Shown here one piece after another: positions 43,800-52,630 of a DNA stretch of 64,000 nt. Made by a program: the position numbers and the translations under genes. Every line of letters starts with the position of its first letter. Position 1 is the stretch's first letter. Source of the stretch: Massilia sp. METH4. Lineage in GTDB: Bacteria; Pseudomonadota; Gammaproteobacteria; Burkholderiales; Burkholderiaceae_D. The stretch lies in assembly GCF_037094685.1 (NCBI RefSeq), contig NZ_CP146614.1, positions 1,116,001-1,180,000 on the forward strand, given 5' to 3'. Under the pieces are notes generated by a model. The model did not search any database, was not told the origin of the DNA, and saw nothing but the letters and a program-made list of their open reading frames with translations.

Positions 43800-44204
43800 T
43801 CACCCGTGCAATTCGTCGAGCAGTTCGGGGTGCCGTTCGAGCAGCTTGAGCAGCTTCACGGTCGAGGGATGCGGAACGGCCTCGCCCGCCTCATAGCGGG
43901 CGAAAGCGCCGCTTTCGGTGCCGAACAGGTCGTCGGCCTCGCGCGGGTCCAGCCGCAGCTTGCGGCGCACGGCCGCGATGGCCGCCGGTTCGGCCAGCTC
44001 GGCGTCGACCCGGCGGTGGAAGCGGGCAACGAGCTCGTCGAAGTGGTGCACGGCGGCGGGGTCGAGCGTCACGTCGCCGCATTGCGGGCAGTGGTAGGCG
44101 GTTACGCCGGGCAGTGTGGTATGGCGGTCCTTGTAGGTGTACGACACGCCGTGCTTGTCATACACGAGGGAGTCGGCGCCACACCCGGGGCAGTTCTCCA
44201 ACAT
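43800..44204 (-). CDS. MqsA/YgiT-like antitoxin-type regulator without a toxin partner
   Basis: A 134-residue protein with the MqsA layout. The N-terminal zinc domain has Cys5, Cys8, Cys39 and Cys42 (ENCPGCGA and HCPQCGDVT). The C-terminal XRE-type helix-turn-helix contains RKLRLDPREADDLFGTESGAFARYEAGEAVPHPSTVKLLKLL. In the E. coli MqsRA system the antitoxin neutralises the RNase MqsR and represses its own operon. No mqsR-like gene of about 98 residues is present on either side: the sensor kinase ends upstream and puuD begins downstream. It is therefore a solitary regulator or a remnant. Confidence 0.82.
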   Translation of the reverse strand: MLENCPGCGADSLVYDKHGVSYTYKDRHTTLPGVTAYHCPQCGDVTLDPAAVHHFDELVARFHRRVDAELAEPAAIAAVRRKLRLDPREADDLFGTESGAFARYEAGEAVPHPSTVKLLKLLERHPELLDELHG

Positions 44205-44287
44205 GGGGTTCCTCGGATAGCGATTGGGTCGGGCCGATTCTAACCCTGCATCGCGGGCGGGCGGCGCACCGGCGCGGCAGCTGGTGT

Positions 44288-45763
44288 CTATGCCGGCGCG
44301 AACAGCCCGCCCGGCAGCACGATGGTGGCGCGCAATCCCCCGCCCGGCGCATTGGCCAGCGCCAGCGTGCCCCCGTGCGCCTGCACGATGCCGCGGGCGA
44401 TGCTGATGCCCAGGCCCATGCCGCCGCTGTTGCGGCTGCGGCCGTGTTCGAGCCGCGTGTAAGGCTGGCCCAGCGCCGCCAGCGCCGCCTCGGGCACGCC
44501 CGGCCCGTGGTCGCGCACCACGATCTCGATATCGCCGGCGCGCTCGCCGGCCGTGAGCTCCACCCGCTCGCCGTAGTACAGGGCATTGTCGAGCAGGTTG
44601 CCGATGGCCCGCTTGAGCGCCAGCGGCCTGGCCGTGACCGCCAGGCCGGAAGGCGTGAAGGACACCTCGTGGCCGGCCAGCCGCGCATCGCGCACCATGC
44701 GCCCCAGCAGCGCGTCGAGCCGCACCTCGGTGGCGTTCTCGTGGATGTCGCTGTCCTTCACGGTCTGCAACGCGCCCTTGACCATCATTTCCAGCTCGTC
44801 GAGATCGTCGTGGAATTCGTCGCGCAGGGCGTCTTCGTCGAGCAGCTCGGTGCGCAGCTTGAGCCGCATGATCGGCGTGCGCAGGTCGTGCGAGATCGAC
44901 ACGAACAGCCGCTCGCGGTCTTCCATGTAGCGCACGATGCGCCGGCGCATCTCCTCGAACGCCCGCGCGGTCGCGACGAACTCGCGGCTGCCCGCATGCG
45001 GCAGCGCCGGCGGGTTCTCTCCCTTGCCGAAAGCGGTTGCCGCATCGGCCAGCGCGGCCAGCGGGCGGGTGATCCAGCGCACCACGAGGATCGACACCAG
45101 CAGCACCGCCGCCAGCGATAGCGCCTGCAGCAGCAGCCTGTCGCGCGTGAGCGGGTTGCCCGTTTCGAGGAAATAGGGGTTCGGCATCAGCGTGGCGAGG
45201 TACAGCCAGTGGCCGGGTTCCAGTTCAACCTGGATCACCAGCACCGGGGCGCTCCTGGCCAGCAGGACAGGCTGGGTCCACGCTTCCGGCAGGCCGGCCA
45301 GGGTGGCGCCGTCGTCGTCCACCGGCAGCCGCTCCGGCCAGGCGAAAGCGATGCGCACGGCGGGCTTGCCGGGAAGGTCTTCCTTCAGCGTGGCGCCCAC
45401 CTGCTCCAGCGCGGCGTCGGCCAGCTCCTGCGGGCCCAGCGGCCGCAACGGAACCGGGCCGCGATTGATGTTGGCGAAAAAGCGCGTGCCGCCCATCTCG
45501 CGAAACTGCTGGATGATCAACGGCCGGTAGTTCGGCGGCAGGCTGAGGAAGAAGCGCACCGCGCTGGCGGCGCCGTGCGCGAGGTGCTGCGCGGCCGTCC
45601 TCGCTTCGTCGCGCGCCTCGGCGCGGCGCTGCGCGGCCCAGATGACGTTGCCGACCAGCTGCGTCAACAGCACGCCGATCACCATCACGAGGATCAGGCG
45701 GCCCTGCAATGAGTCGGGCAGGATGCGGCCCGGCAGGCGCAGCCGGCGCAGCGCGTCAGGCAT
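44288..45763 (-). CDS. EnvZ-like sensor histidine kinase of the sugar regulon
   Basis: A 491-residue inner-membrane kinase. TM1 is at about 22-44, TM2 at 209-229, and a periplasmic sensor domain of about 165 residues lies between. HAMP covers about 230-283, then His292 in VSISHDLRTPIMRL is the phospho-acceptor. ATPase motifs are AIGNLLDNALYYG, RDHGPGVP and GMGLGISIARG. The gene overlaps its response regulator by 8 bases. A sugar-type periplasmic binding protein gene precedes both in the same direction, and a porin/ABC importer lies divergently. The arrangement resembles GltR/GtrS of Pseudomonas, which controls glucose uptake. Confidence 0.9.
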   Translation of the reverse strand: MPDALRRLRLPGRILPDSLQGRLILVMVIGVLLTQLVGNVIWAAQRRAEARDEARTAAQHLAHGAASAVRFFLSLPPNYRPLIIQQFREMGGTRFFANINRGPVPLRPLGPQELADAALEQVGATLKEDLPGKPAVRIAFAWPERLPVDDDGATLAGLPEAWTQPVLLARSAPVLVIQVELEPGHWLYLATLMPNPYFLETGNPLTRDRLLLQALSLAAVLLVSILVVRWITRPLAALADAATAFGKGENPPALPHAGSREFVATARAFEEMRRRIVRYMEDRERLFVSISHDLRTPIMRLKLRTELLDEDALRDEFHDDLDELEMMVKGALQTVKDSDIHENATEVRLDALLGRMVRDARLAGHEVSFTPSGLAVTARPLALKRAIGNLLDNALYYGERVELTAGERAGDIEIVVRDHGPGVPEAALAALGQPYTRLEHGRSRNSGGMGLGISIARGIVQAHGGTLALANAPGGGLRATIVLPGGLFAPA

Positions 45764-46463
45764 GGGATGCCGTCACGTCGGCCGAGAACACGTAGCCCAC
45801 GCCGCGCACGCTCTTGATCAGGCGCGGGTTGCCGCCGCCCTCGTTCAGGCGCAGGCGCAGGCGGCTGATCTGCACGTCGAGGAAGCGGTCCATCGGCCCC
45901 GCATCGCGGCCGCGCGTTCCTTCGCACAAAACGCTGCGGTCGAGGATATCGCCGGCATGTTCGACGAAGAACTTGAGCAGCTGGAAGTCCAGCCCCGTCA
46001 ACGGCACCGGCCCCGCCGGCCCCGTGACGGTGCGCTCCACCGTATCGAGCGTGAAGCCGTCGAAGCGGTAGTAGCGCGGCGCGGCGGCGTTGTCCATGCC
46101 GGTGCGGCGGTGGATGGCCTTGATGCGTGCCAGCAGCTCGCGCGGGCTGTACGGCTTGGAGATGTAGTCGTCCGCACCGAGCTCCAGGCCCACCACGCGG
46201 TCGGTCTCGTCGGAACTGGCGGTAAGCATGATGATGGGCACGTTCGAGCGCTGCCGCACGACGCGGCACAGGGCGAAGCCGTCGGTATCGGGCAGCATCA
46301 CGTCGAGGATCACCATCGACAGTGAATCGGCCTGGCGGTTGAACTCGGCCAGGAACGTGGCGCCGTCATGCGCCAGGTCGACCGCATACTGGTTCTTTTC
46401 CAGGTAGGTCTTCAGGAGAATACGGGTTTTCTGGTCGTCGTCGACTATCAGGATCCTGCGCAT
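45756..46463 (-). CDS. OmpR-family response regulator of the sugar regulon
   Basis: A 235-residue regulator. The receiver domain has ILIVDDDQKTR, the phosphorylation site Asp54 in MVILDVMLPDTDGF, and the conserved lysine in YISKPYSPRELLARI. The winged-helix domain ends with VQISRLRLRLNE and SVRGVGYVFSA. It begins 18 bases after the binding-protein gene and overlaps the kinase by 8, so the three form an operon. The likely target is the divergent gap at 47.75-48.1 kb, where TGTAAG occurs twice at 10-base spacing. Confidence 0.92.
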   Translation of the reverse strand: MRRILIVDDDQKTRILLKTYLEKNQYAVDLAHDGATFLAEFNRQADSLSMVILDVMLPDTDGFALCRVVRQRSNVPIIMLTASSDETDRVVGLELGADDYISKPYSPRELLARIKAIHRRTGMDNAAAPRYYRFDGFTLDTVERTVTGPAGPVPLTGLDFQLLKFFVEHAGDILDRSVLCEGTRGRDAGPMDRFLDVQISRLRLRLNEGGGNPRLIKSVRGVGYVFSADVTASHA

Positions 46464-46481
46464 GGGATAACTGAACTCATT

Positions 46482-47750
46482 CTATTGGGTCTTGATGTAG
46501 GTACGGGCGATGGTGCCGAGCCGGCGCTGCGCATCTTCCACCGGCACGCTGTCATTCAGGAAAAAACGGTGGACCTCGGCCACGATCGCGTCGCGCACGA
46601 TCTCGTCGGTGGCCATGCGGTGGACCAGGCTCGGCACCTGCGCCGCGGTACCGCTGCTGAACAGTTGCCAGGAGGCGCGCGCGCAGGCATCCATTTTCGC
46701 CCGCGCGGGATTCGCCAGCACCGGGACAGATCCCTTGATCATGTTGTAATCGGCCTGCAACGATGGCGACAGTGCCAGCGCGGCCAGCTTTTCCTGGGCG
46801 GCGCGCGCCTCGGCGTGCGCACCCAGCATGCTCAGCGTGTCGACATTGTACAGGTGGTAGCGCCCGGTCCCGGGCGCCGCCGCGCAGCCGAAGTCCTCGT
46901 CCACGGCCAGTCCGCGGGCCAGCAGCTCGCCCTTCACCCAGTCGCCCATCACCATCATGGCGGCGCGTCCTTCGGCGAGCTCGCGCACGCTGTCGACCCA
47001 GTTGCTTTCCCGGATCGGGCTGCCCATCCAGCGCTTCGCCGAGCGCAGCCGCAGCAACGCGGCGCCCAGGCGCGGATCGGCGTAGGCCGCCGCATCGCGC
47101 CGATGGAACAGGCTGCGATACAGGTCCGCCCCCTCGGCCAGCACCATCGTCTCGAACAGCGTGGCCACCTGCCATGGTTCGCTGCTCTGGGCCAGCGGCA
47201 CGATGCCGGCCCGCTGCAGGCGGGGAGCGATGCGTTCGAACTCGGCCCAGGTGGCCGGCACCGCCAGCCCCAGGCGGAGCATCAACTGGCGGTTGTAGAA
47301 CATGCTGTTGATGCGGTGGATGCCGAGCGGCGCGGCATACACGTGGCCATCGTGCTTGATCGTGGCGGCAACGGTCGGCAACAGCAGCTTGTCCCACTTG
47401 CCGGCGGCGGCCACCGCATCCAGTTCCAGCAGTAGGCCCAGGCGCGCCCAGTCGCGCACCACGATGCCGTTCAGCTGCGCCACCTCCGGCGCGTCCTTGG
47501 CCAGCATGCGGCTGCGCAGCACGATGCCCGCGCCGACCCCGGAACCGCTGGGCACCAGCGCATCGCGCCAGCGCACGTCGTGTTCCCCCAGGCGCCTGGC
47601 GATCATGCCCACCGCCTGGCGTTCGCTGGCCGACTTCCACCAGTGCAGCACCTGAAGCGACTGCTCGCGTGCCGCCACTCCGCCCGCGCAGGCAGCCAGG
47701 CACACGGCCGCCAGGGCCTTGCGCAATATGTGGTGGTCGATGTGCTTCAT
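46482..47750 (-). CDS. Sugar-type periplasmic binding protein co-operonic with a two-component system
   Basis: A 422-residue family 1 extracellular solute-binding protein with a signal peptide (ALAAVCLAACAGGVAA). It is homologous along its length to the transporter's binding protein encoded at 49.4-50.7 kb (for example QVLHWWKSASERQAVG against EVLHYWTSGGEARSAA, and QVPSLVHRMATD against LVPSLAHGMAVD). It is clearly diverged from it, and it sits in front of the response regulator and kinase genes instead of ABC permeases. The likely role is ligand presentation to the kinase, not transport. The ATG at 47750 is chosen because it begins the signal peptide. Confidence 0.85.
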   Translation of the reverse strand: MKHIDHHILRKALAAVCLAACAGGVAAREQSLQVLHWWKSASERQAVGMIARRLGEHDVRWRDALVPSGSGVGAGIVLRSRMLAKDAPEVAQLNGIVVRDWARLGLLLELDAVAAAGKWDKLLLPTVAATIKHDGHVYAAPLGIHRINSMFYNRQLMLRLGLAVPATWAEFERIAPRLQRAGIVPLAQSSEPWQVATLFETMVLAEGADLYRSLFHRRDAAAYADPRLGAALLRLRSAKRWMGSPIRESNWVDSVRELAEGRAAMMVMGDWVKGELLARGLAVDEDFGCAAAPGTGRYHLYNVDTLSMLGAHAEARAAQEKLAALALSPSLQADYNMIKGSVPVLANPARAKMDACARASWQLFSSGTAAQVPSLVHRMATDEIVRDAIVAEVHRFFLNDSVPVEDAQRRLGTIARTYIKTQ

Positions 47751-48101
47751 TTTTCTTCGCGGCTGCCCGAGCGGCGCCGGTGATCCGATGGTCGGCCTGG
47801 GGCCGGGTGTTGCAATATAACTCAATCTTTTCGTTAAATCATGGTAACTGCCGGACACATTTTGCAAGGGAATATGTGGATTTATTGCGAAATATTTCCG
47901 ACCAATCAGCCAGTCTACCCTGCCGTGTAAGTTTATGTAAGCACGGCTTTCACTTAGCCAATAAAAACCGTCGAAGAATCAACGGCTTGCCTCATCGGCC
48001 CCACCCTCCGGCCGGCCGCTGGAGTCACATTTTGGCCGATGCTACCGTGCGTTCCGTACCAGATTGTCAACAACCAAGCACTCATAAAAACCGGAGACAG
48101 C
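47751..48101. promoter_or_regulatory. Divergent regulatory gap of the sugar regulon
   Basis: This 351-base region separates the sensory operon (minus) from the porin/ABC operon (plus). It is AT-richer than its surroundings (about 47.8-47.97 kb). TGTAAG occurs at 47926-47931 and 47936-47941, the kind of tandem direct repeat bound by OmpR-family dimers. It is enclosed by CCGTG/CACGG. A GGAG precedes the porin ATG. No open frame looks like protein. Promoter boxes could not be fixed with confidence. Confidence 0.55.
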
Positions 48102-49370
48102 ATGATCGGAAAGTTCGCCGTCAAACCTCTTGGCGCCGCGCTGGCGCTGGCATTCGCCTGTGGCACGGCCATCGCGGGCGACCACGATACGGAAGGGTTC
48201 CACGGCTACCTGCGCGCCGGCATCGGCAACAGCAACCACGGCGGCACGCAAAGCTGCTATGGCCTCGGCGGCATCACCATGACTTACCGCCTTGGCAACG
48301 AATGCGACAGTTTCACTGAACTCGGCTATACGCAGGAAGTGGCGAAAGCCGCCAACGGCGCCAGCTTCGTGGGAACCGTGTGGGCCACCGCGTACAAGAA
48401 CAGCTCGGACTTCGGTGATGCCGACCTGGAAGTGGCCAAGCTGTACATCGAGGCACGCAACCTCCCCTTCCTCAAGGGCGGCACCGCGTGGGCGGGCAAG
48501 CGCTACTACATGCGCCCCGACATCCACATCCTCGACTTGCAATACATCAATATGAACGGCACCGGCGCCGGTATCGACCGCTATCCGCTCGGCCCGGGCA
48601 AGGCCAGCTACGCGATCTTCAAGGACAACGACTTCAACACCAGGGACCCGGCCACGGGCCTCGTGGTCGACTCGCCGTCCGCCACGCGCCAGGTATTCCT
48701 CTACGAAGGCCTGCCGACCAACCGCGACGGCGCGCTGGACATCGCCGCCTCGGTCATCACCGCCGAGGGAACGGACGAACGCACGCATGACGGCTGGCAG
48801 CTGTCGGTATTCCACCGCCAGCGGGGCGTGCTGGGTGGCGCCAACAATTTGGGCGTGCAATACGGCGTGGGACCGGGCACCGGCATGGACGGTCCATGCT
48901 GCGCCCGCATCGGCCCGGCCGGCAGCACGCTGCTGGGATCGGATTACACGCGCTTGCGCGTATTCGATGAACTCTTCATCCAGCCCACCAGGGACTTCGG
49001 CATCTCCCTCGTGGCGCTGCACCAGCGCGACAAGAACGGCCCGAACGGCACCACCACCTGGAACACGATCGGCGGTCGCCCATCGTATGCGCTGGCGGAC
49101 AACTTCAAGCTGCAGGCCGAACTGGGCGTGACGACGCTGAAGTCCTCCACCATGCCCGGCACGGCACGCCTGACGAAGCTGACGATCGCGCCGACCATCA
49201 GCCTGGCGCGCGACTACTGGTCGCGCCCGGAACTGCGGCTGTTCGCCACCTACGGCAAATGGAACGACGCCGCGACGCCGCTGGTGAACGCCTTCAACAA
49301 CTCGGGCCCCGTGTATGGCACCGATACGAGCGGCTTCTCGTACGGCGTCCACCTCGAGGCCTGGTGGTAA
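48102..49370 (+). CDS. lamB: LamB-type carbohydrate porin
   Basis: An outer-membrane maltoporin-family protein of 422 residues with a signal peptide (GAALALAFACGTAIA). The mature start FHGYLRAGIGNSNHGGTQSCYG and the following YRLGNECDSFTELGY are typical LamB text. AWAGKRYYMRPDIHILDLQYIN and the C-terminal strand SYGVHLEAWW, ending in an aromatic residue, are as expected for an 18-strand trimeric porin. It admits sugars or oligosaccharides to the periplasm. The GGAG at the ribosome binding site fixes the ATG at 48102. It is the first gene of the uptake operon. Confidence 0.92.
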   Translation: MIGKFAVKPLGAALALAFACGTAIAGDHDTEGFHGYLRAGIGNSNHGGTQSCYGLGGITMTYRLGNECDSFTELGYTQEVAKAANGASFVGTVWATAYKNSSDFGDADLEVAKLYIEARNLPFLKGGTAWAGKRYYMRPDIHILDLQYINMNGTGAGIDRYPLGPGKASYAIFKDNDFNTRDPATGLVVDSPSATRQVFLYEGLPTNRDGALDIAASVITAEGTDERTHDGWQLSVFHRQRGVLGGANNLGVQYGVGPGTGMDGPCCARIGPAGSTLLGSDYTRLRVFDELFIQPTRDFGISLVALHQRDKNGPNGTTTWNTIGGRPSYALADNFKLQAELGVTTLKSSTMPGTARLTKLTIAPTISLARDYWSRPELRLFATYGKWNDAATPLVNAFNNSGPVYGTDTSGFSYGVHLEAWW

Positions 49371-49428
49371 GCCTGTCCGCAAGCCCACCTGCAAGTCGAC
49401 CCGCAAAACAACACAAAGGAGACAAGAC

Positions 49429-50688
49429 ATGAAACTGAAAGCTGCCGTACAGGCCGCCCTGGCCATCACCGCCTCTGGCGGCGTCCTCGCAGGCGCCGCC
49501 GCGCAGGCGCCGCAAGTCGAAGTGCTGCACTATTGGACCTCCGGCGGCGAAGCCCGCTCGGCCGCCGAGCTGAAAAAGATCATGCAAGCCCAGGGCGTGG
49601 CGTGGAAGGACTTCGCCGTGGCCGGTGGCGCCGGTGAGAATGCCGCCACAGCCCTGAAGGCGCGCGTGATGGCGGGCAGCCCGCCGACGGCCGCCCAGAT
49701 CAAGGGCCCGGCCATCCAGGAATGGGGCCAGGAAGGCGTGCTGGCCAATATCGACCAGGCCGCGATCGCGGGCAAGTGGGATGCCAGCCTGCCGGCGGTG
49801 GTTGCCAAGCTGATGAAGTACCAGGGCCATTACGTGGCGGTGCCGGTCAACGTGCACCGCGTGAACTGGCTGTGGGTGAACCCGGCGGTGCTAGCGAAAG
49901 CCGGCGCCAAGGCGCCGACCAATTTTGCCGAGTTCTTCGACGCCGCCGACAAGATCAAGAAGGCCGGCATGGTGGCGCTGGCGCACGGCGGCCAGCCATG
50001 GCAGGACGCGACGCTGTTCGAATCCGTGGTGCTGGGCACCGGCGGCGCGGACTTCTACCGCAAGGCCCTGGTGCAGCTGGACCAGGCCAGCCTGACCAGC
50101 CCGACGATGGTCAAGAGCTTCGAAACGCTCTCGCGCATGAAGGCCTACATCGACAAGGATGCCGCGGGCCGCGACTGGAACCTGGCGACGGCCATGGTCA
50201 TCAACGGCAAGGCCGGCATGCAATTCATGGGCGACTGGGCCAAGGGTGAATTCACCGCCGCCGGCAAGGTACCAGGCAAGGACTTCCTGTGCCTGCCCGC
50301 GCCGGGCACGGACAAGGCATTCACCTTCAACATCGATTCGCTGGCCATGTTCAACGTGAGCGGTGCCGGGCAGCAGAAGGCCCAGCTGGCGCTCGCCAAC
50401 GCCGTGATGAGCCCCGCCTTCCAGCAAACCTTCAACCTGAACAAGGGTTCGATCCCGGTGCGCGCCGGCGTACCGCGCGACAAGTTCGACAGCTGCGCCA
50501 CGCGGTCGATGGACGACATGGCCGCCGCGAACGGGGCCGGCGCCCTGGTGCCGTCGCTGGCCCACGGCATGGCGGTCGACACCGCCAAGGCCGGCGCGAT
50601 CCAGGACGTGATCGCGCGCTTCATGAACAGCAACATGACGCCGCAGGCAGCGGCGCAGGCGCTGGCCAAGGCCGCGAAGACGCAGTAA
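49429..50688 (+). CDS. gtsA: Sugar ABC transporter substrate-binding protein
   Basis: A 419-residue periplasmic binding protein of family 1 with a signal peptide (VQAALAITASGGVLAGAAA). Blocks are VEVLHYWTSGGEARSAAELK, IQEWGQEGVLANIDQ, MKYQGHYVAVPVNVHRVNWLWVN split by short loops, and GMQFMGDWAKGEF. It resembles glucose/mannose binding proteins (GtsA/GltB type) that act with LamB- or OprB-type porins. AAAGGAGA precedes the ATG at 49429. It stands between the porin and the first permease. A stable hairpin after the gene may raise its mRNA level relative to the permeases. Confidence 0.9.
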   Translation: MKLKAAVQAALAITASGGVLAGAAAQAPQVEVLHYWTSGGEARSAAELKKIMQAQGVAWKDFAVAGGAGENAATALKARVMAGSPPTAAQIKGPAIQEWGQEGVLANIDQAAIAGKWDASLPAVVAKLMKYQGHYVAVPVNVHRVNWLWVNPAVLAKAGAKAPTNFAEFFDAADKIKKAGMVALAHGGQPWQDATLFESVVLGTGGADFYRKALVQLDQASLTSPTMVKSFETLSRMKAYIDKDAAGRDWNLATAMVINGKAGMQFMGDWAKGEFTAAGKVPGKDFLCLPAPGTDKAFTFNIDSLAMFNVSGAGQQKAQLALANAVMSPAFQQTFNLNKGSIPVRAGVPRDKFDSCATRSMDDMAAANGAGALVPSLAHGMAVDTAKAGAIQDVIARFMNSNMTPQAAAQALAKAAKTQ

Positions 50689-50709
50689 GCCGGCCGGCGC
50701 CCTGCCCTC

Positions 50710-50724
50710 GCCCCGGAGCGGGGC
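50710..50724 (+). other. Intercistronic hairpin between binding protein and permease genes
   Basis: GCCCCG (50710-50715) and CGGGGC (50719-50724) form a perfect 6-bp GC stem with a GAG loop, 22 bases after the binding-protein stop. There is no T-run, so it is not a terminator. Such hairpins commonly protect the 3' end of binding-protein mRNA in ABC operons. Confidence 0.5.
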
Positions 50725-50760
50725 GCCCGTCCGCCCAGAGTCCTCTCCTGGAGATTCCTC

Positions 50761-51729
50761 ATGTCCGCTACACCGCTTAACGCGGCCGGGCCGCGCACGG
50801 CCGGCGGCGCGCGCCCGTCCGTGCGCCCGCCCGTGCAGTCCGGCAGCCGCTTCGGCGCGCTGGCCGATGCGTGGCTGCCGCGCCTCGTGCTGTCCCCGAC
50901 CATCATCGCGTCGCTGGTCTTCGTCTACGGTTTCATCGCGCTCACGGCCTGGCTGTCGCTGACCGAGTCGCGCATGATGCCCAAATTCGAGCTGGCCGGC
51001 TTCGGCCAGTACGAACGGCTGTTCGAGCTCGACCGCTGGTGGACCGCCGCCGCCAACCTCGGCATCTTCGGTGCCCTGTTCATCCTGTTCTGCCTGGCCA
51101 TCGGCCTGGGCCTGGCCATCCTGCTGGACCAGCGCATCCGCCATGAAGGCGCATTGCGGGCGATCTACCTGTATCCGATGGCGCTGTCGTTCATCGTCAC
51201 GGGCGCGGCCTGGAAGTGGATCCTGAATCCGGGCCTGGGCCTGGAAAAGATGATGCACGACTGGGGCTTCGCGAACTTCACGTTCGACTGGCTGGTCGAT
51301 CCCGACATGGCCATCTACACCGTGGTGATCGCCGGCGTGTGGCAATCTTCCGGCTTCGTGATGGCGCTGTTCCTGGCCGGCCTGCGCAGCGTTGACGACA
51401 GCATCATCAAGGCAGCGATGGTCGATGGCGCCAGCCTGCCGACGATCTACCGGCGCATCGTCATTCCTTCGCTGCGGCCCGTCTTCTTCAGCGTGCTGCT
51501 GGTGCTGGCGCATATCGCCATCAAGAGCTTCGACCTGGTGATGGCGCTGACCGCCGGCGGCCCCGGAACGTCGTCGGACGTGCCGGCCATCTTCATGTAC
51601 CAGTTCTCGTTCACCCGCGGCCAGCTCGGCCTGGGCGCCGCCTCGGCCATGATGATGCTGGCCACCGTGCTGGCCGTGCTGGTGCCGCTGATGTACCTGG
51701 AAACGAAAGGAGCGCGCCATGGCCGCTGA
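50761..51729 (+). CDS. gtsB: Sugar ABC transporter permease, first
   Basis: A 322-residue inner-membrane permease of the MalF/UgpA type. An N-terminal cytosolic stretch of about 40 residues is rich in Arg/Pro; about six helices follow. The ABC-ATPase contact loop (EAA motif) is DDSIIKAAMVDGASLPTIYR (about 217-236). MALTAGGPGTSSDVPAIFMY is typical after it. CTGGAG lies before the ATG. It overlaps the second permease by 11 bases. Confidence 0.93.
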   Translation: MSATPLNAAGPRTAGGARPSVRPPVQSGSRFGALADAWLPRLVLSPTIIASLVFVYGFIALTAWLSLTESRMMPKFELAGFGQYERLFELDRWWTAAANLGIFGALFILFCLAIGLGLAILLDQRIRHEGALRAIYLYPMALSFIVTGAAWKWILNPGLGLEKMMHDWGFANFTFDWLVDPDMAIYTVVIAGVWQSSGFVMALFLAGLRSVDDSIIKAAMVDGASLPTIYRRIVIPSLRPVFFSVLLVLAHIAIKSFDLVMALTAGGPGTSSDVPAIFMYQFSFTRGQLGLGAASAMMMLATVLAVLVPLMYLETKGARHGR

Positions 51730-52597
51730 CCTGCACAACGAGGGCGGCCGCATCGCGCCGGGCCGCCTCATGCTGTACGCACTGCTCGTGCTGGTGGCGC
51801 TGTACTACCTGGCGCCGCTGTACGTGATGCTGACCACGTCGGTGAAGTCGCTCGACGAGATCCGGCAGGGCAACCTGCTCGACTTCCCGCTCGCGCCGAC
51901 GGGCGCGGCCTGGTCCAAGGCCTGGTCCGCCGCCTGCACGGGCGTGCGCTGCGAAGGGCTGGCGCCGTATTTCTGGAACTCGATGCGCATGGCGATTCCG
52001 GCCGTGCTGATTTCCAGCCTGATCGGATCGGTCAACGGCTACGTGCTGGCACACTGGCGCTTCCCCGGCCATAACGTGGTGTTCACGGCGCTGATGGTGG
52101 GCTGCTTCATCCCCTTCCAGGTCGTGATCCTGCCGATGGCGCGCCTCCTGGGCATGGCCGGGCTGGCGAACACCACGACGGGCCTGGTGCTGGTCCATAT
52201 CATCTACGGCATCGCCTTCACCACGCTGTTCTTCCGCAATTACTACGTGACCGTGCCGGACGAGCTGGTGAACGCGGCGCGCATCGACGGCGCCGGCTTC
52301 TTCCTGATCTACCGCCGCATCATCTTCCCGCTGTCGCTGCCGATCTTCATGGTGTCGTTCATCTGGCAGTTCACGCAGATCTGGAACGATTTCCTGTTCG
52401 GCGTGGTGTTCGGCGGCGCCGACGCGCAGCCGGTCACGGTGGCGCTGAACAACCTGGTCAACACATCGACCGGCGTGACCGAATACAACGTGAACATGGC
52501 GGCGGCCATCATCGCGGCCCTGCCGACGCTGGCGATCTACCTCGTGGCCGGCAAATACTTCGTGCGCGGGCTCACGGCCGGCGCGGTCAAGGGTTAA
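51719..52597 (+). CDS. gtsC: Sugar ABC transporter permease, second
   Basis: A 292-residue MalG/UgpE-type permease with six helices. The EAA motif is PDELVNAARIDGAGFFLIYR (about 180-199), followed by the usual IIFPLSLPIFMVSFIWQFTQIW. It forms the membrane heterodimer with the preceding permease, whose gene it overlaps by 11 bases. Together with the ATPase that follows, the importer is complete. Confidence 0.93.
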   Translation: MAADLHNEGGRIAPGRLMLYALLVLVALYYLAPLYVMLTTSVKSLDEIRQGNLLDFPLAPTGAAWSKAWSAACTGVRCEGLAPYFWNSMRMAIPAVLISSLIGSVNGYVLAHWRFPGHNVVFTALMVGCFIPFQVVILPMARLLGMAGLANTTTGLVLVHIIYGIAFTTLFFRNYYVTVPDELVNAARIDGAGFFLIYRRIIFPLSLPIFMVSFIWQFTQIWNDFLFGVVFGGADAQPVTVALNNLVNTSTGVTEYNVNMAAAIIAALPTLAIYLVAGKYFVRGLTAGAVKG

Positions 52598-52630
52598 AAC
52601 AAGGCCGATCACAGGCCGACTGGAGACAAT

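Noticed and set aside
44205..44287. Possible mqsR toxin gene next to the MqsA-like gene
   Set aside because: The 83-base gap is too short and no frame in either flank resembles MqsR.
49891..51771. 626-residue minus-strand frame opposite the ABC genes
   Set aside because: It overlaps three convincing transporter genes and is low-complexity His/Arg/Gln text.
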